Source of the DNA: Helicobacter marmotae
Lineage (GTDB): Bacteria > Campylobacterota > Campylobacteria > Campylobacterales > Helicobacteraceae
Reading direction: 5' to 3'
Length of the DNA stretch: 64,000 bases
Assembly (NCBI RefSeq): GCF_003364255.1
Contig: NZ_NXLR01000006.1
Span: forward strand, 1 to 64,000
Each line of letters opens with the position of its first letter. The stretch's first letter is position 1. The position numbers and the translations under genes are program-made. Below, one piece after another: positions 56,634 through 64,000 of the stretch. The notes beneath the pieces were generated by a model. It had not been told where the DNA came from. It saw only the letters and a list, made by a program, of their open reading frames with translations, and searched no databases.

Positions 56634-57416
56634 ATGAATGATATTTTACATATTGGCTCATATAGCTTTAACTCCCGTCTCATCGTAGGAAGCGGTAAAT
56701 ACAAAGATTTTAGCGCCACCAAAGAAGCAACGCTCGCAAGCGGAGCGGAAATTATCACCGTTGCCATAAGGCGTGTGAATATTATGGATAATAAAAGTGA
56801 AAATTTGCTTGAAGTCTTTAAAGATACTCACATTCAATTTCTGCCTAATTCTGCTGGTTGTGTGAATGCCAAAGAAGCTATCACGCTTTTTCGCTTAATG
56901 AGGGAAGCTACAAATATTAACTTCATTAAGCTTGAAATTATCGGTGATACGCAAAAAACGCTCTACCCTGACATTATAGAAACACTCAAAGCGACAGAAA
57001 TACTTGCCAAAGAGGGCTTTTGTGTCTTAAGCTATACCAATGATGACCCCATTATGGCAAAGCGACTAGAAGATGCGGGGGCAAGCGCGGTAATGCCCCT
57101 TGCAGCACCCATTGGAAGCGGACTTGGGATACAGAATCGCTATAATATTACCTTTATCAAAGAAGCCATTAAAGTACCCCTTATTGTTGATGCGGGAGTG
57201 GGCTGTGCAAGTGACGCAAGCATAGCTATGGAATTAGGGGCTGATGCGGTTTTAACAAACACTGCCATAGCCCTTGCCGATAACCCTACTCTTATGGCAG
57301 AAGCTATGAAATATGCGATAAAAGCTGGCAGACTTTGCTATCTCGCTGGGCGCATACCAGCCAAGCCCTATGCAAGTGCGAGCTCTCCTATTGAAGGCAA
57401 AGCCAAGCTTGTATAA
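56634..57416 (+). CDS. thiG: Thiazole synthase ThiG
   Basis: A 260-residue TIM-barrel enzyme forming the thiazole phosphate of thiamine. Seen: [13 protein letters not shown] (about 14-26), [15 protein letters not shown] (about 67-81), IKLEIIGD (Schiff-base Lys region, about 100), [15 protein letters not shown] and [29 protein letters not shown]. No thiS, thiF or thiH is adjacent. ATG follows AAGGAAATACA. thiE (27 kb) and thiL (37 kb) are elsewhere in the window. Confidence 0.95.
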   Translation: MNDILHIGSYSFNSRLIVGSGKYKDFSATKEATLASGAEIITVAIRRVNIMDNKSENLLEVFKDTHIQFLPNSAGCVNAKEAITLFRLMREATNINFIKLEIIGDTQKTLYPDIIETLKATEILAKEGFCVLSYTNDDPIMAKRLEDAGASAVMPLAAPIGSGLGIQNRYNITFIKEAIKVPLIVDAGVGCASDASIAMELGADAVLTNTAIALADNPTLMAEAMKYAIKAGRLCYLAGRIPAKPYASASSPIEGKAKLV

Positions 57417-57433
57417 GCAAGATTAGTTTAGCA

Positions 57434-58150
57434 ATGATGAAAGATAAAATCTTCACCCAAGAGCCCTATAAACAATTTGAATTTGATGAGCAAGTAGCAA
57501 GTGTTTTTGATGATATGCTTGAGCGCTCTATTCCGCATTATAGGGAGGTTTTGGGGCTTATTGTGGATTTTTGTGCAATAAATATAAAGGGCGCAGAGAA
57601 TGTGCGTATATATGATTTAGGGAGTTCCACAGGCACGACACTCCTAGCCCTCCATGAAGTTATGCCTAGCTCAAGCATACTTATAGGGATTGATAATTCT
57701 CAAGCAATGCTTCAAAAAGCTGCTCTAAAAGCCAAAGCGTATGGAGCAAACATTGAGTTTTTATGTGAGGATATACTCAGATGTAAGCTCTTGCCATCAG
57801 ATATTATTATTGCAAATTATATGCTTCAATTTATCCGCCCTATGCAGCGCTATGCTCTCCTAGAAAAGATATATAATGCCCTCAAGCCAAATGGCGTATT
57901 TTTTTTGAGTGAGAAAATGACTTCCCCGCATAGAATCCTCGATAAGCAAATGATAGAGCGATATTTACACTATAAAAGAGAGCAAGGCTATAGCCAAAGT
58001 GAAATTAGTAAAAAGCGCGAAGCCCTAGAGAATGTGCTTATCCCCTTTAGCCTTGATGAAAATATTGCTATGCTTAAAGATGTGGGTTTTAGCGGGGTTG
58101 AAGTACTCTTTAAATGGGTGAATTTTGGTACTATTATCGCTAAAAAGTAA
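57434..58150 (+). CDS. cmoA: Carboxy-S-adenosyl-L-methionine synthase CmoA
   Basis: A 238-residue SAM-dependent enzyme making carboxy-SAM from SAM and prephenate; CmoB then uses it for the cmo5U34 tRNA modification. N-terminal FTQEPYKQFEFDEQVASVFDDMLERSIPHY is the CmoA signature; the SAM loop is IYDLGSSTGTTLLAL (about 59-73). Two ATG codons stand at the start and no clear ribosome site. A small hairpin (AGTAATG/CATTACT) lies at its stop between this gene and the convergent permease gene. Confidence 0.92.
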   Translation: MMKDKIFTQEPYKQFEFDEQVASVFDDMLERSIPHYREVLGLIVDFCAINIKGAENVRIYDLGSSTGTTLLALHEVMPSSSILIGIDNSQAMLQKAALKAKAYGANIEFLCEDILRCKLLPSDIIIANYMLQFIRPMQRYALLEKIYNALKPNGVFFLSEKMTSPHRILDKQMIERYLHYKREQGYSQSEISKKREALENVLIPFSLDENIAMLKDVGFSGVEVLFKWVNFGTIIAKK

Positions 58151-58162
58151 TGCTATATATCA

Positions 58163-59380
58163 TTACTCGTGGCGAAGTGCGTCAATAGGATTAAGCTTTG
58201 AGGCTCTGCTTGCTGGTAAATAGCCAAAAAGCACGCCAATAAATGCTGAAAATATAAAGGCAATAATGGCAGTAGGTAAGTCGAAAATAAATGGAATCCC
58301 CATATATTGGCTTAAAAATAATGAAGCAAAAAATGCCCATAAAATACCAACCAAGCCCCCAAGAGAGCTTAAAGTAATTGCCTCTATCAAAAACTGCATA
58401 AGCACTTCACTCTGCAATGCCCCAATAGCCATACGCGTTCCTATTTCTTTAGTGCGTTCAGTTACAGAAACAAGCATAATATTCATAATCCCAATGCCCC
58501 CTACAATCAAACTCACCCCCGCAATCAGTCCCAAAAGCGCAGTAAGCGTTTTTGTCGTAGAAGTGAGCGTTTCTGCAACTTGCTTTGTATCCATAATTTC
58601 AAATGAATCTTTATCTCCCGGGCGTACATTACGCACTTGACGCAAGATATTGGTTAAACTCCTTACCACTTCATCAGAATCTACCCCATCTTTAGCACGT
58701 AGCATAATGCGATTGACATAAAAAAGTGTATTGCTCCCTGAAACAGAGCGTAAAAATGCTTTCATAGGTAGCAATACTACATCATCTTGATCATTACCCA
58801 TACCACCCTGCCCTTTAGATTCTAAAACTCCTATACATTCACACACGATATTATTTAAGCGGATTTTCTGCCCAAGGGGATTTTGCTGATTAAAGAGATT
58901 TTTACGCACAGATTCCCCAATCATACATACATTGCTCCCTACGCGATATTCATCACTCTCAAAGCCCCTTCCTTCTGTGGTATCCCATTGTGTTACTTCA
59001 AAAAAGGCAGCATCTACGCCTTGTACTTGAGTTGTGGTATTTTGTGATTGATATTGCAGCATAAGAGAGCTTTGTGCGATAGGAGCGACAGCTTCAATAT
59101 ATTCTTGTGAGAGGCTTTGCACACTTTGCACTTCCTGCATACTGAAATTACGGCGGAGATTCACACCGCTTGGGTTCATCGCACGAGCAGGAAATACGAG
59201 TAAAAGATTGCTCCCTAAAGATGAGATTCTATCACTTATCATTTGGGTAGTGCCATTTCCTAAGCTTATCATCACAACCACCGCTCCCACACCGATAATC
59301 ACACCAAGCATAGTAAGAAATGCACGTAAAAAATTCCTGCTAATCTGTCGCAAGGCTAACACAAAGGCATTAATTATCAT
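58163..59380 (-). CDS. ABC transporter permease, MacB/FtsX type
   Basis: A 405-residue membrane protein with the MacB-type permease plan: one N-terminal helix (about 20-42), a large periplasmic domain (about 45-275) and three C-terminal helices. [24 protein letters not shown] at the start and [28 protein letters not shown] (about 292-319) are typical. The ATPase is encoded separately upstream with a one-base overlap. Last gene of the efflux operon. Confidence 0.92.
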   Translation of the reverse strand: MIINAFVLALRQISRNFLRAFLTMLGVIIGVGAVVVMISLGNGTTQMISDRISSLGSNLLLVFPARAMNPSGVNLRRNFSMQEVQSVQSLSQEYIEAVAPIAQSSLMLQYQSQNTTTQVQGVDAAFFEVTQWDTTEGRGFESDEYRVGSNVCMIGESVRKNLFNQQNPLGQKIRLNNIVCECIGVLESKGQGGMGNDQDDVVLLPMKAFLRSVSGSNTLFYVNRIMLRAKDGVDSDEVVRSLTNILRQVRNVRPGDKDSFEIMDTKQVAETLTSTTKTLTALLGLIAGVSLIVGGIGIMNIMLVSVTERTKEIGTRMAIGALQSEVLMQFLIEAITLSSLGGLVGILWAFFASLFLSQYMGIPFIFDLPTAIIAFIFSAFIGVLFGYLPASRASKLNPIDALRHE

Positions 59381-60093
59381 TATGCCCCCTCTTCTTTATC
59401 TGCTTTAGAATCACTCACCAAGCGCCCATCTAAAAAATGCAATTCCCTGCTCGCATAACGCGCCATATCCGGTTCATGGGTTACCATAAGGATAGTAATG
59501 CCCGAGCTTTGATTTAAATCTCTTAAAATCTCCATAATTTCCACACTTCGCTTTGTGTCAAGATTCCCCGTGGGCTCATCAGCAAGGAGAAATAAGGGCT
59601 GGGAGGCAATAGCACGTGCAATGGCTACCCTCTGCTGTTGCCCCCCGCTTAATTTAGCACTTGTATGACTTGCCCAATCCCTTAAACCCACTTTATCAAG
59701 GGCTTCAAGTGCGATTTTCTCACGTTCTATTTTTTTGATACCGCGATACATAAGGGGAAGCTCGACATTCTCTAACGCCGTTGTACGCGCTAAGAGATTA
59801 AATCCTTGAAAAATAAAGCCAATATAATTACGGCGCAAGAGAGCTCGTTGATTTTGACTAAGCCCAAACACATCAACCCCGCAAAATAAATATTCCCCAC
59901 TGCTGCCTACATCAAGTGTGCCCAAAATATTAGCAAGGCTAGATTTACCCGAACCACTAGGTCCCATAAGGGCGACAAACTCTCCCTTATCTATTTGTAA
60001 ATCTACCCCCTTAAGCGCTTCAAATGCACCCTCCCCTTTGCCATACGTTTTACGCACATCTTTTAAGACAATGAATTCTTCATGCTCTTGCAT
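59380..60093 (-). CDS. ABC transporter ATPase, MacB/LolD type
   Basis: A 237-residue ATPase. Walker [13 protein letters not shown] (about 44-55), Q-loop [11 protein letters not shown], signature [19 protein letters not shown] (about 145-163), Walker [14 protein letters not shown] and His switch [11 protein letters not shown]. It energises the MacB-like permease; in most bacteria the two are fused, here they are separate genes. ATG follows AAGGAAAACAA, ten bases after macA. Confidence 0.94.
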   Translation of the reverse strand: MQEHEEFIVLKDVRKTYGKGEGAFEALKGVDLQIDKGEFVALMGPSGSGKSSLANILGTLDVGSSGEYLFCGVDVFGLSQNQRALLRRNYIGFIFQGFNLLARTTALENVELPLMYRGIKKIEREKIALEALDKVGLRDWASHTSAKLSGGQQQRVAIARAIASQPLFLLADEPTGNLDTKRSVEIMEILRDLNQSSGITILMVTHEPDMARYASRELHFLDGRLVSDSKADKEEGA

Positions 60094-60102
60094 TTGTTTT
60101 CC

Positions 60103-61404
60103 TTATTGGACTTTCACGCCGGTGATGATCGATGTATTCTCATCAATACCGCTTAGAATCTGCGCATAATTCCCATCTGTAATACCCACTTCTACATTCA
60201 CAGATTCAGCTTCGCCATTTTTATTAAGTATCCATAATGTCCCGCTTTTACCGCGCTCTCGCCTTTGTTGATTATTAACTTGTGCTCTAGGACGTGCAGG
60301 AGGAGTGAACATCGAGCTAAGTGCAGATGAGCTTTTTTTATTATTTGTCTTTTGAAGCGTTTTGTTTAAATCAAAATAAAGCGCAGAATTTGGTACAAGG
60401 AGCGCATTTTCTGCCTTAGCAATGATAATATCAGCCGTAGCACTCATATCTGGACGTAAAAGGAGCGATTGGTTATCTACTTCGATTTTGGCACGATAAG
60501 TGATAATCGTGCTACTTGAGGTTGTGCTTGAGCTACTTGAAGTGCTGCCATCACCTGAACCAAAATTCACACGATTAACCTTTGCGTGAAAGTTTCTACT
60601 TGGATAGGCATCTACGGTGAATATCACTTCCTGCCCCTCTTTGACTTTACCAATATCTGCCTCAGATATGCTTGCATAAAGCTGCATTTCTGCGAGATTC
60701 TCTGCGACCTTAAAAAGTGTAGGGGCTTGGAAACTTGCTGCCACACTCTGCCCTACTTCAACGCTACGTGTTAAAACAATACCATCAACAGGTGAGACAA
60801 TCTCTGAATTTTTAAGATCAATCTTAGAGCTTTCAATACTTGTTTGAATCTCCGCAATAGAAGCCCGTCTAATATCCACATCAGAACGTGCGGAAGTATA
60901 ATTTGTCTTGGCATTTTGTAATTCAAGGAGTGAGGGAGAAGCGCCATTTGTGCTTTCATAAAGCTCCTTTAATCTATCATAATTCCATTTTCTATCTGCC
61001 AAAGTCTGCTCGGCTGCTTTCAGCTGGGCTTGGGCGGAATTTAGCTGGGCTTGATATTTGGCAATTTGCTGATTAATCGTCTCTGGATTAATACGTGCTA
61101 AAACTTGCCCCTCTTTGACTTCATCATTTTCATCTACAAGCACTTCAAGCACAAGCCCTGAAATCACACTCCCAATTTCCACTTCATTCATAGGAGAGAG
61201 CGAGCCAGAGGCTGAAATGGTTGATTGAATATTGCCTCGCGTGGGTGAAGTAGTCTCATATGTGATTTTCACATTGAAAAAGTTATAAAGCATAAATGCA
61301 CATATTCCTAAAATTACCACAACAACGGCTATAATCACCCATGCAAGGGGTGTAAGCCTCTTTTTACTACCTTTTTTATTATTGAGGGTTTGATAAAGAT
61401 TCAT
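60103..61404 (-). CDS. MacA-like periplasmic adaptor (membrane fusion protein)
   Basis: A 433-residue adaptor. An N-terminal transmembrane helix (about 19-45) is followed by a lipoyl/barrel-sandwich domain split by a coiled coil (about 105-190: AKYQAQLNSAQAQLKAAEQTLADRKWNYDRLKEL) and a beta-barrel domain. IVSPVDGIVLTRSVEVGQSV is the typical lipoyl half-motif. A Ser/Thr-only stretch (about 285-300) is unusual. It links the ABC pump to the outer membrane channel. ATG follows AAGGGAGCAATA; it overlaps the upstream gene by 26 bases. Confidence 0.93.
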   Translation of the reverse strand: MNLYQTLNNKKGSKKRLTPLAWVIIAVVVVILGICAFMLYNFFNVKITYETTSPTRGNIQSTISASGSLSPMNEVEIGSVISGLVLEVLVDENDEVKEGQVLARINPETINQQIAKYQAQLNSAQAQLKAAEQTLADRKWNYDRLKELYESTNGASPSLLELQNAKTNYTSARSDVDIRRASIAEIQTSIESSKIDLKNSEIVSPVDGIVLTRSVEVGQSVAASFQAPTLFKVAENLAEMQLYASISEADIGKVKEGQEVIFTVDAYPSRNFHAKVNRVNFGSGDGSTSSSSSTTSSSTIITYRAKIEVDNQSLLLRPDMSATADIIIAKAENALLVPNSALYFDLNKTLQKTNNKKSSSALSSMFTPPARPRAQVNNQQRRERGKSGTLWILNKNGEAESVNVEVGITDGNYAQILSGIDENTSIITGVKVQ

Positions 61405-62881
61405 TATTGCTCCCTTGTAATGAAGTATTTAGCCCAAGATTCCCGCCAAAAGCCTTAAAAAGCGTGATAACAGAGAGAATCTCATTGGTTTTAGCATTGA
61501 AAAGCTGGGTTTTGAGATTGAAATATGTATTTTCAAGCCCTAAAAAATCATTCTTATCAAGCAAACCTTGCGTATTTCTCGCACTATTTGTTTCATAAGC
61601 CTTTGCTCCCACTTCATAAACATTTTGCGTATTCTCTAACTGACGCTTTTTAGAATCTACATCAAAAAGTGCATTTTCTATCTCGCCTAAAGCGGTGTTG
61701 ATATTATTTTGCAATGTATAAAAGGCTTCATTGCTTAGCTCTTTTTGTATAAGATAATTTTGCTTGAGTGAAGTTCTATTCAGCAAAGGCGCGGTAATAG
61801 AATTAGCAATTTGATACACAATAGAGTTTGCTTGAGTGCTGCTATATAAAACCTGCCCGATTGAGCCGCTAAGAGAAATATTAGGCAATCTTGCAGCATT
61901 GGCATTGGTCTGCCTATAAAGTTGGGCATGATAAGCATACATACTTGCCTGCACATCAGGGCGAGAAAGCAGCACATCACTTGGCATTTTATCTACATAA
62001 AATGGAGCAATATGCGGGAAATCCCACGTGCTATAATCAAGGAAATCAACCTTTTGATTAAGCTCTTCAAGCGGGATATTTAAAAGCACAAGTAAGGCAT
62101 TTTTATTTTGCTCAAATGTATATTGCAAAGATTCATAGGTATTTTTTGCATTGGTGGTATTTGCCACAAAGCCCTGATACGTGCTAATATCAATAAGCCC
62201 TAGCTTTAGCTTATCGGCATTAATCTCTTCAATTTGCTCTAAATTAGCCAAAGTCGCTTTAGCAATGCTCAAAGAATGGGCATTATCTCGCAGTGTGAAA
62301 TATAAAGTCGCCACTTCAGCCATAAGCGTAATTTGCGCATAAGAGAGATTACTTTGGGCTTGGAGATAGGCTTTTTTGCTTGATTGTCTTAGGGCATAAA
62401 GCTTGCCAAATAAATCAAGCTCCCAGCTCATACTCACGCTTGCATTAATAGAGTTTGCCCCCGGTCGCACAATCGTACTTTGAGAGAGGGTGCGGTTATC
62501 TATATAGCTTGAGTTTAGCCCTCCATTAATCGTAGGAAGCATACTTGCGGTGTTGATTTTCATTTGAGATTGCGCTTGTTTAATGCGAGAAATCATCGTT
62601 AGCACATTGGTGTTTTTCTCTAAAGCAATATGCAATATATTATGCAAAAGCGTATCATCAATGAGTTTCATAAACTGCTCTATATGAGAATCTTTCTCTT
62701 GTGCATTACTCAATGGCTTCTGCTGCTCCCCTGTAGCAGAAGCGTTATTCAATACGGCGTTATTAAATTTTGTCGGAATATGCGTACTCTTGGCACTTTC
62801 TTCTAATGTGGGAATCTTCGTGCTACACCCCATATATAAGAGCAATACCCCAAATAACCATAACCACTCTAACCACTTCAC
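61379..62881 (-). CDS. TolC-like outer membrane efflux lipoprotein (NodT family)
   Basis: About 500 residues. A signal with lipobox LLYMGC makes it a lipoprotein. Two repeated efflux halves are seen (about 80-290 and 300-490), with SMSWELDLFGKLYALRQSSKKAYLQAQ and LLSRPDVQASMYAYHAQLYRQTNANAARLPNISLSGSIG, both typical of NodT-type channels. GTG at 62881 has AGAGGGAAAGCA upstream; an ATG six codons earlier (62899) lacks a ribosome site. First gene of the operon with the MacA-like adaptor and ABC pump; substrates could be drugs, lipids or peptides. Confidence 0.92.
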   Translation of the reverse strand: MKWLEWLWLFGVLLLYMGCSTKIPTLEESAKSTHIPTKFNNAVLNNASATGEQQKPLSNAQEKDSHIEQFMKLIDDTLLHNILHIALEKNTNVLTMISRIKQAQSQMKINTASMLPTINGGLNSSYIDNRTLSQSTIVRPGANSINASVSMSWELDLFGKLYALRQSSKKAYLQAQSNLSYAQITLMAEVATLYFTLRDNAHSLSIAKATLANLEQIEEINADKLKLGLIDISTYQGFVANTTNAKNTYESLQYTFEQNKNALLVLLNIPLEELNQKVDFLDYSTWDFPHIAPFYVDKMPSDVLLSRPDVQASMYAYHAQLYRQTNANAARLPNISLSGSIGQVLYSSTQANSIVYQIANSITAPLLNRTSLKQNYLIQKELSNEAFYTLQNNINTALGEIENALFDVDSKKRQLENTQNVYEVGAKAYETNSARNTQGLLDKNDFLGLENTYFNLKTQLFNAKTNEILSVITLFKAFGGNLGLNTSLQGSNNESLSNPQ

Positions 62882-63018
62882 TGCTTTCCCTCTAAACATA
62901 TAAAATTATGATGATAAAAACGCGTGATAGTATTCAAACAATGTGAATTTAAAGTGAATTTAATTTTTAATCCTTACAATTTAAGCATTCTATATTTCCA
63001 GCACAAGGCTTAAGTAGA

Positions 63019-64000
63019 GTGATTAAGATATTTCTTGCTTCACTTATTATGATAGGGAATCTTATCTTTATAAGTGCATGCTCACACCATAGCGATTTAG
63101 AGACCTTTAATAGATATTACTACAATGGGCAAGATAAAGAGGCTTATGAATATGCAAAGTCTAAGAGTGGAAAAAATGGCGATGTATTGTGGAATTTACA
63201 AGCCGGAATAAGTGCATTTACCCTAAACACACAAGATAGCCAAACATTCCTAGAAACTTTGGAGCAAGGCGAAATGCTTTTTAGCCGATATGAGGCAGAG
63301 GGGCTTATGGGAGGGGTAATTGGCAATATGGGGGCTGTGCTTGTGAATGAAAATGTCAAAGCCTATAGGGGGAGTATTTATGAGGGTGTTATGTTTAATT
63401 ACTACAAAGCCCTCTATGCAATGTCTCAAGGCAATTCCCAACTCGCACGCGTCGAATTTAACAGAGCAAATGATAGGCAAAGGAGAGCAAAGGAGTATTT
63501 TAGAAAAGATATACAAAAAGCCCTTGAAGCAGAGGCAAAGCAAAATGCGCAAGATTCCACGCTTAGCAAATTTGACTTAAAAGATTCCCAAAGCTCCATC
63601 TCACCTATTTTAGAATCTCAATATAGTAATCTTAAGCAATTTTCTATCTATAAGGACTTTATTAATCCAGCAATAAGCTATGTCTCAGCTCTATTTTTTA
63701 TGCTAGAGGGGGATTATGCAAAGTCCATGGATTTATATAAAGAATCTTATGCCATTAATCATGCGCCTATTATTAATCAGGACTTGCAAATCTTACAAAA
63801 TCGCAAAAACACCAAAAAAACACAAAAATACACTTGGCTTATTATAGAAGATGGTAAAAGTGCTTCAAAATATGACATCTCACTTGATTTACCGCTCTAT
63901 TACATTAATAGTAATATCCTTCATGTAGGGGTTTCCATACCAAAACTAGCACTAGGAGAAGTAAGTGCTAAAAGCTATCAGGCAGAGGGAGAAAATGGGG
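63019..64000 (+). CDS. Lipoprotein of COG3014-like family, 5' part
   Basis: The frame is open from GTG at 63019 to the right window edge (327 codons) with no stop. It starts (M)IKIFLASLIMIGNLIFISAC, a lipoprotein signal with lipobox ISAC. The body has GDVLWNLQAGISAF (about 56-69), MGGVIGNMGAVLVNENVKAYRGSIYEGVMFNYYKALY (about 95-131) and ARVEFNRANDRQRRAKEYF, which match a conserved proteobacterial lipoprotein family of unknown role with TPR-like helices (COG3014 as I recall). It is divergent from the efflux operon. AAGG lies ten bases before the GTG. Confidence 0.85.
   Translation, partial: MIKIFLASLIMIGNLIFISACSHHSDLETFNRYYYNGQDKEAYEYAKSKSGKNGDVLWNLQAGISAFTLNTQDSQTFLETLEQGEMLFSRYEAEGLMGGVIGNMGAVLVNENVKAYRGSIYEGVMFNYYKALYAMSQGNSQLARVEFNRANDRQRRAKEYFRKDIQKALEAEAKQNAQDSTLSKFDLKDSQSSISPILESQYSNLKQFSIYKDFINPAISYVSALFFMLEGDYAKSMDLYKESYAINHAPIINQDLQILQNRKNTKKTQKYTWLIIEDGKSASKYDISLDLPLYYINSNILHVGVSIPKLALGEVSAKSYQAEGENG

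Overview
The window is from a member of the genus Helicobacter, most likely an enterohepatic species. The evidence is the AT-rich, densely packed sequence, a cheV-ligA divergent pair beside aspS (an order I remember from H. pylori), a single XerH-type recombinase, a cysteine-rich Sel1 (Hcp-type) protein, a poly-G phase-variable restriction-modification gene, and a tmRNA whose tag (ANNSNYAPAYAKVA) resembles the H. pylori tag. I cannot name the species. No rRNA, tRNA, CRISPR array, prophage or insertion sequence was seen.

Layout. 1-9 kb: glycosyltransferase end, aspS and cheV (minus strand), ligA (plus), then a minus-strand waaF / flavin reductase / dapE / yhcH operon. 9-18.3 kb: a long plus-strand run starting hisS-pepF and continuing through poorly known genes: an SspB-like protein, a pair resembling cysteine-free relatives of succinate dehydrogenase/fumarate reductase SdhB and HdrB/SdhE, a small membrane protein, a TerB-type protein, a PIN-PhoH ATPase and a barrel protein. 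18.3-27.8 kb: a 2-oxoglutarate dioxygenase translationally coupled to an AzlCD exporter, then ppsA, purL, an Hcp-type lipoprotein and thiE. 27.8-32 kb: an accessory island with repeats, two orphan genes and a type IIG restriction-modification gene split by an 11-base poly-G tract (off phase).

32-43.6 kb: housekeeping genes (bpt, mltC, a radical SAM gene, sodB, nadC, thiL, rdgB, an OmpA lipoprotein, a large unknown membrane protein, a queuosine-precursor transporter, psd, nadA). 43.6-48.6 kb: a segment holding an outer membrane protein, tsaD, aguA and a DJ-1 protein, bounded by a 75-bp inverted repeat pair (74/75 identical). 48.4-50.7 kb: a candidate difH site, xerH, a PAP2 phosphatase and ssrA. 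51-58 kb: a His-rich TonB receptor behind nested palindromes, ppa, a biotin carboxylase, nnr, thiG and cmoA. 58-63 kb: a minus-strand MacAB-TolC type efflux operon. The window ends inside a COG3014-like lipoprotein gene.

The observations most worth following are the Fe-S-less SdhB/HdrB-like pair, the dioxygenase-AzlCD operon, the phase-variable type IIG enzyme, the 75-bp inverted repeats and interspersed repeat family, and the difH/xerH module. Family assignments come from reading motifs and from memory; no database search was run.
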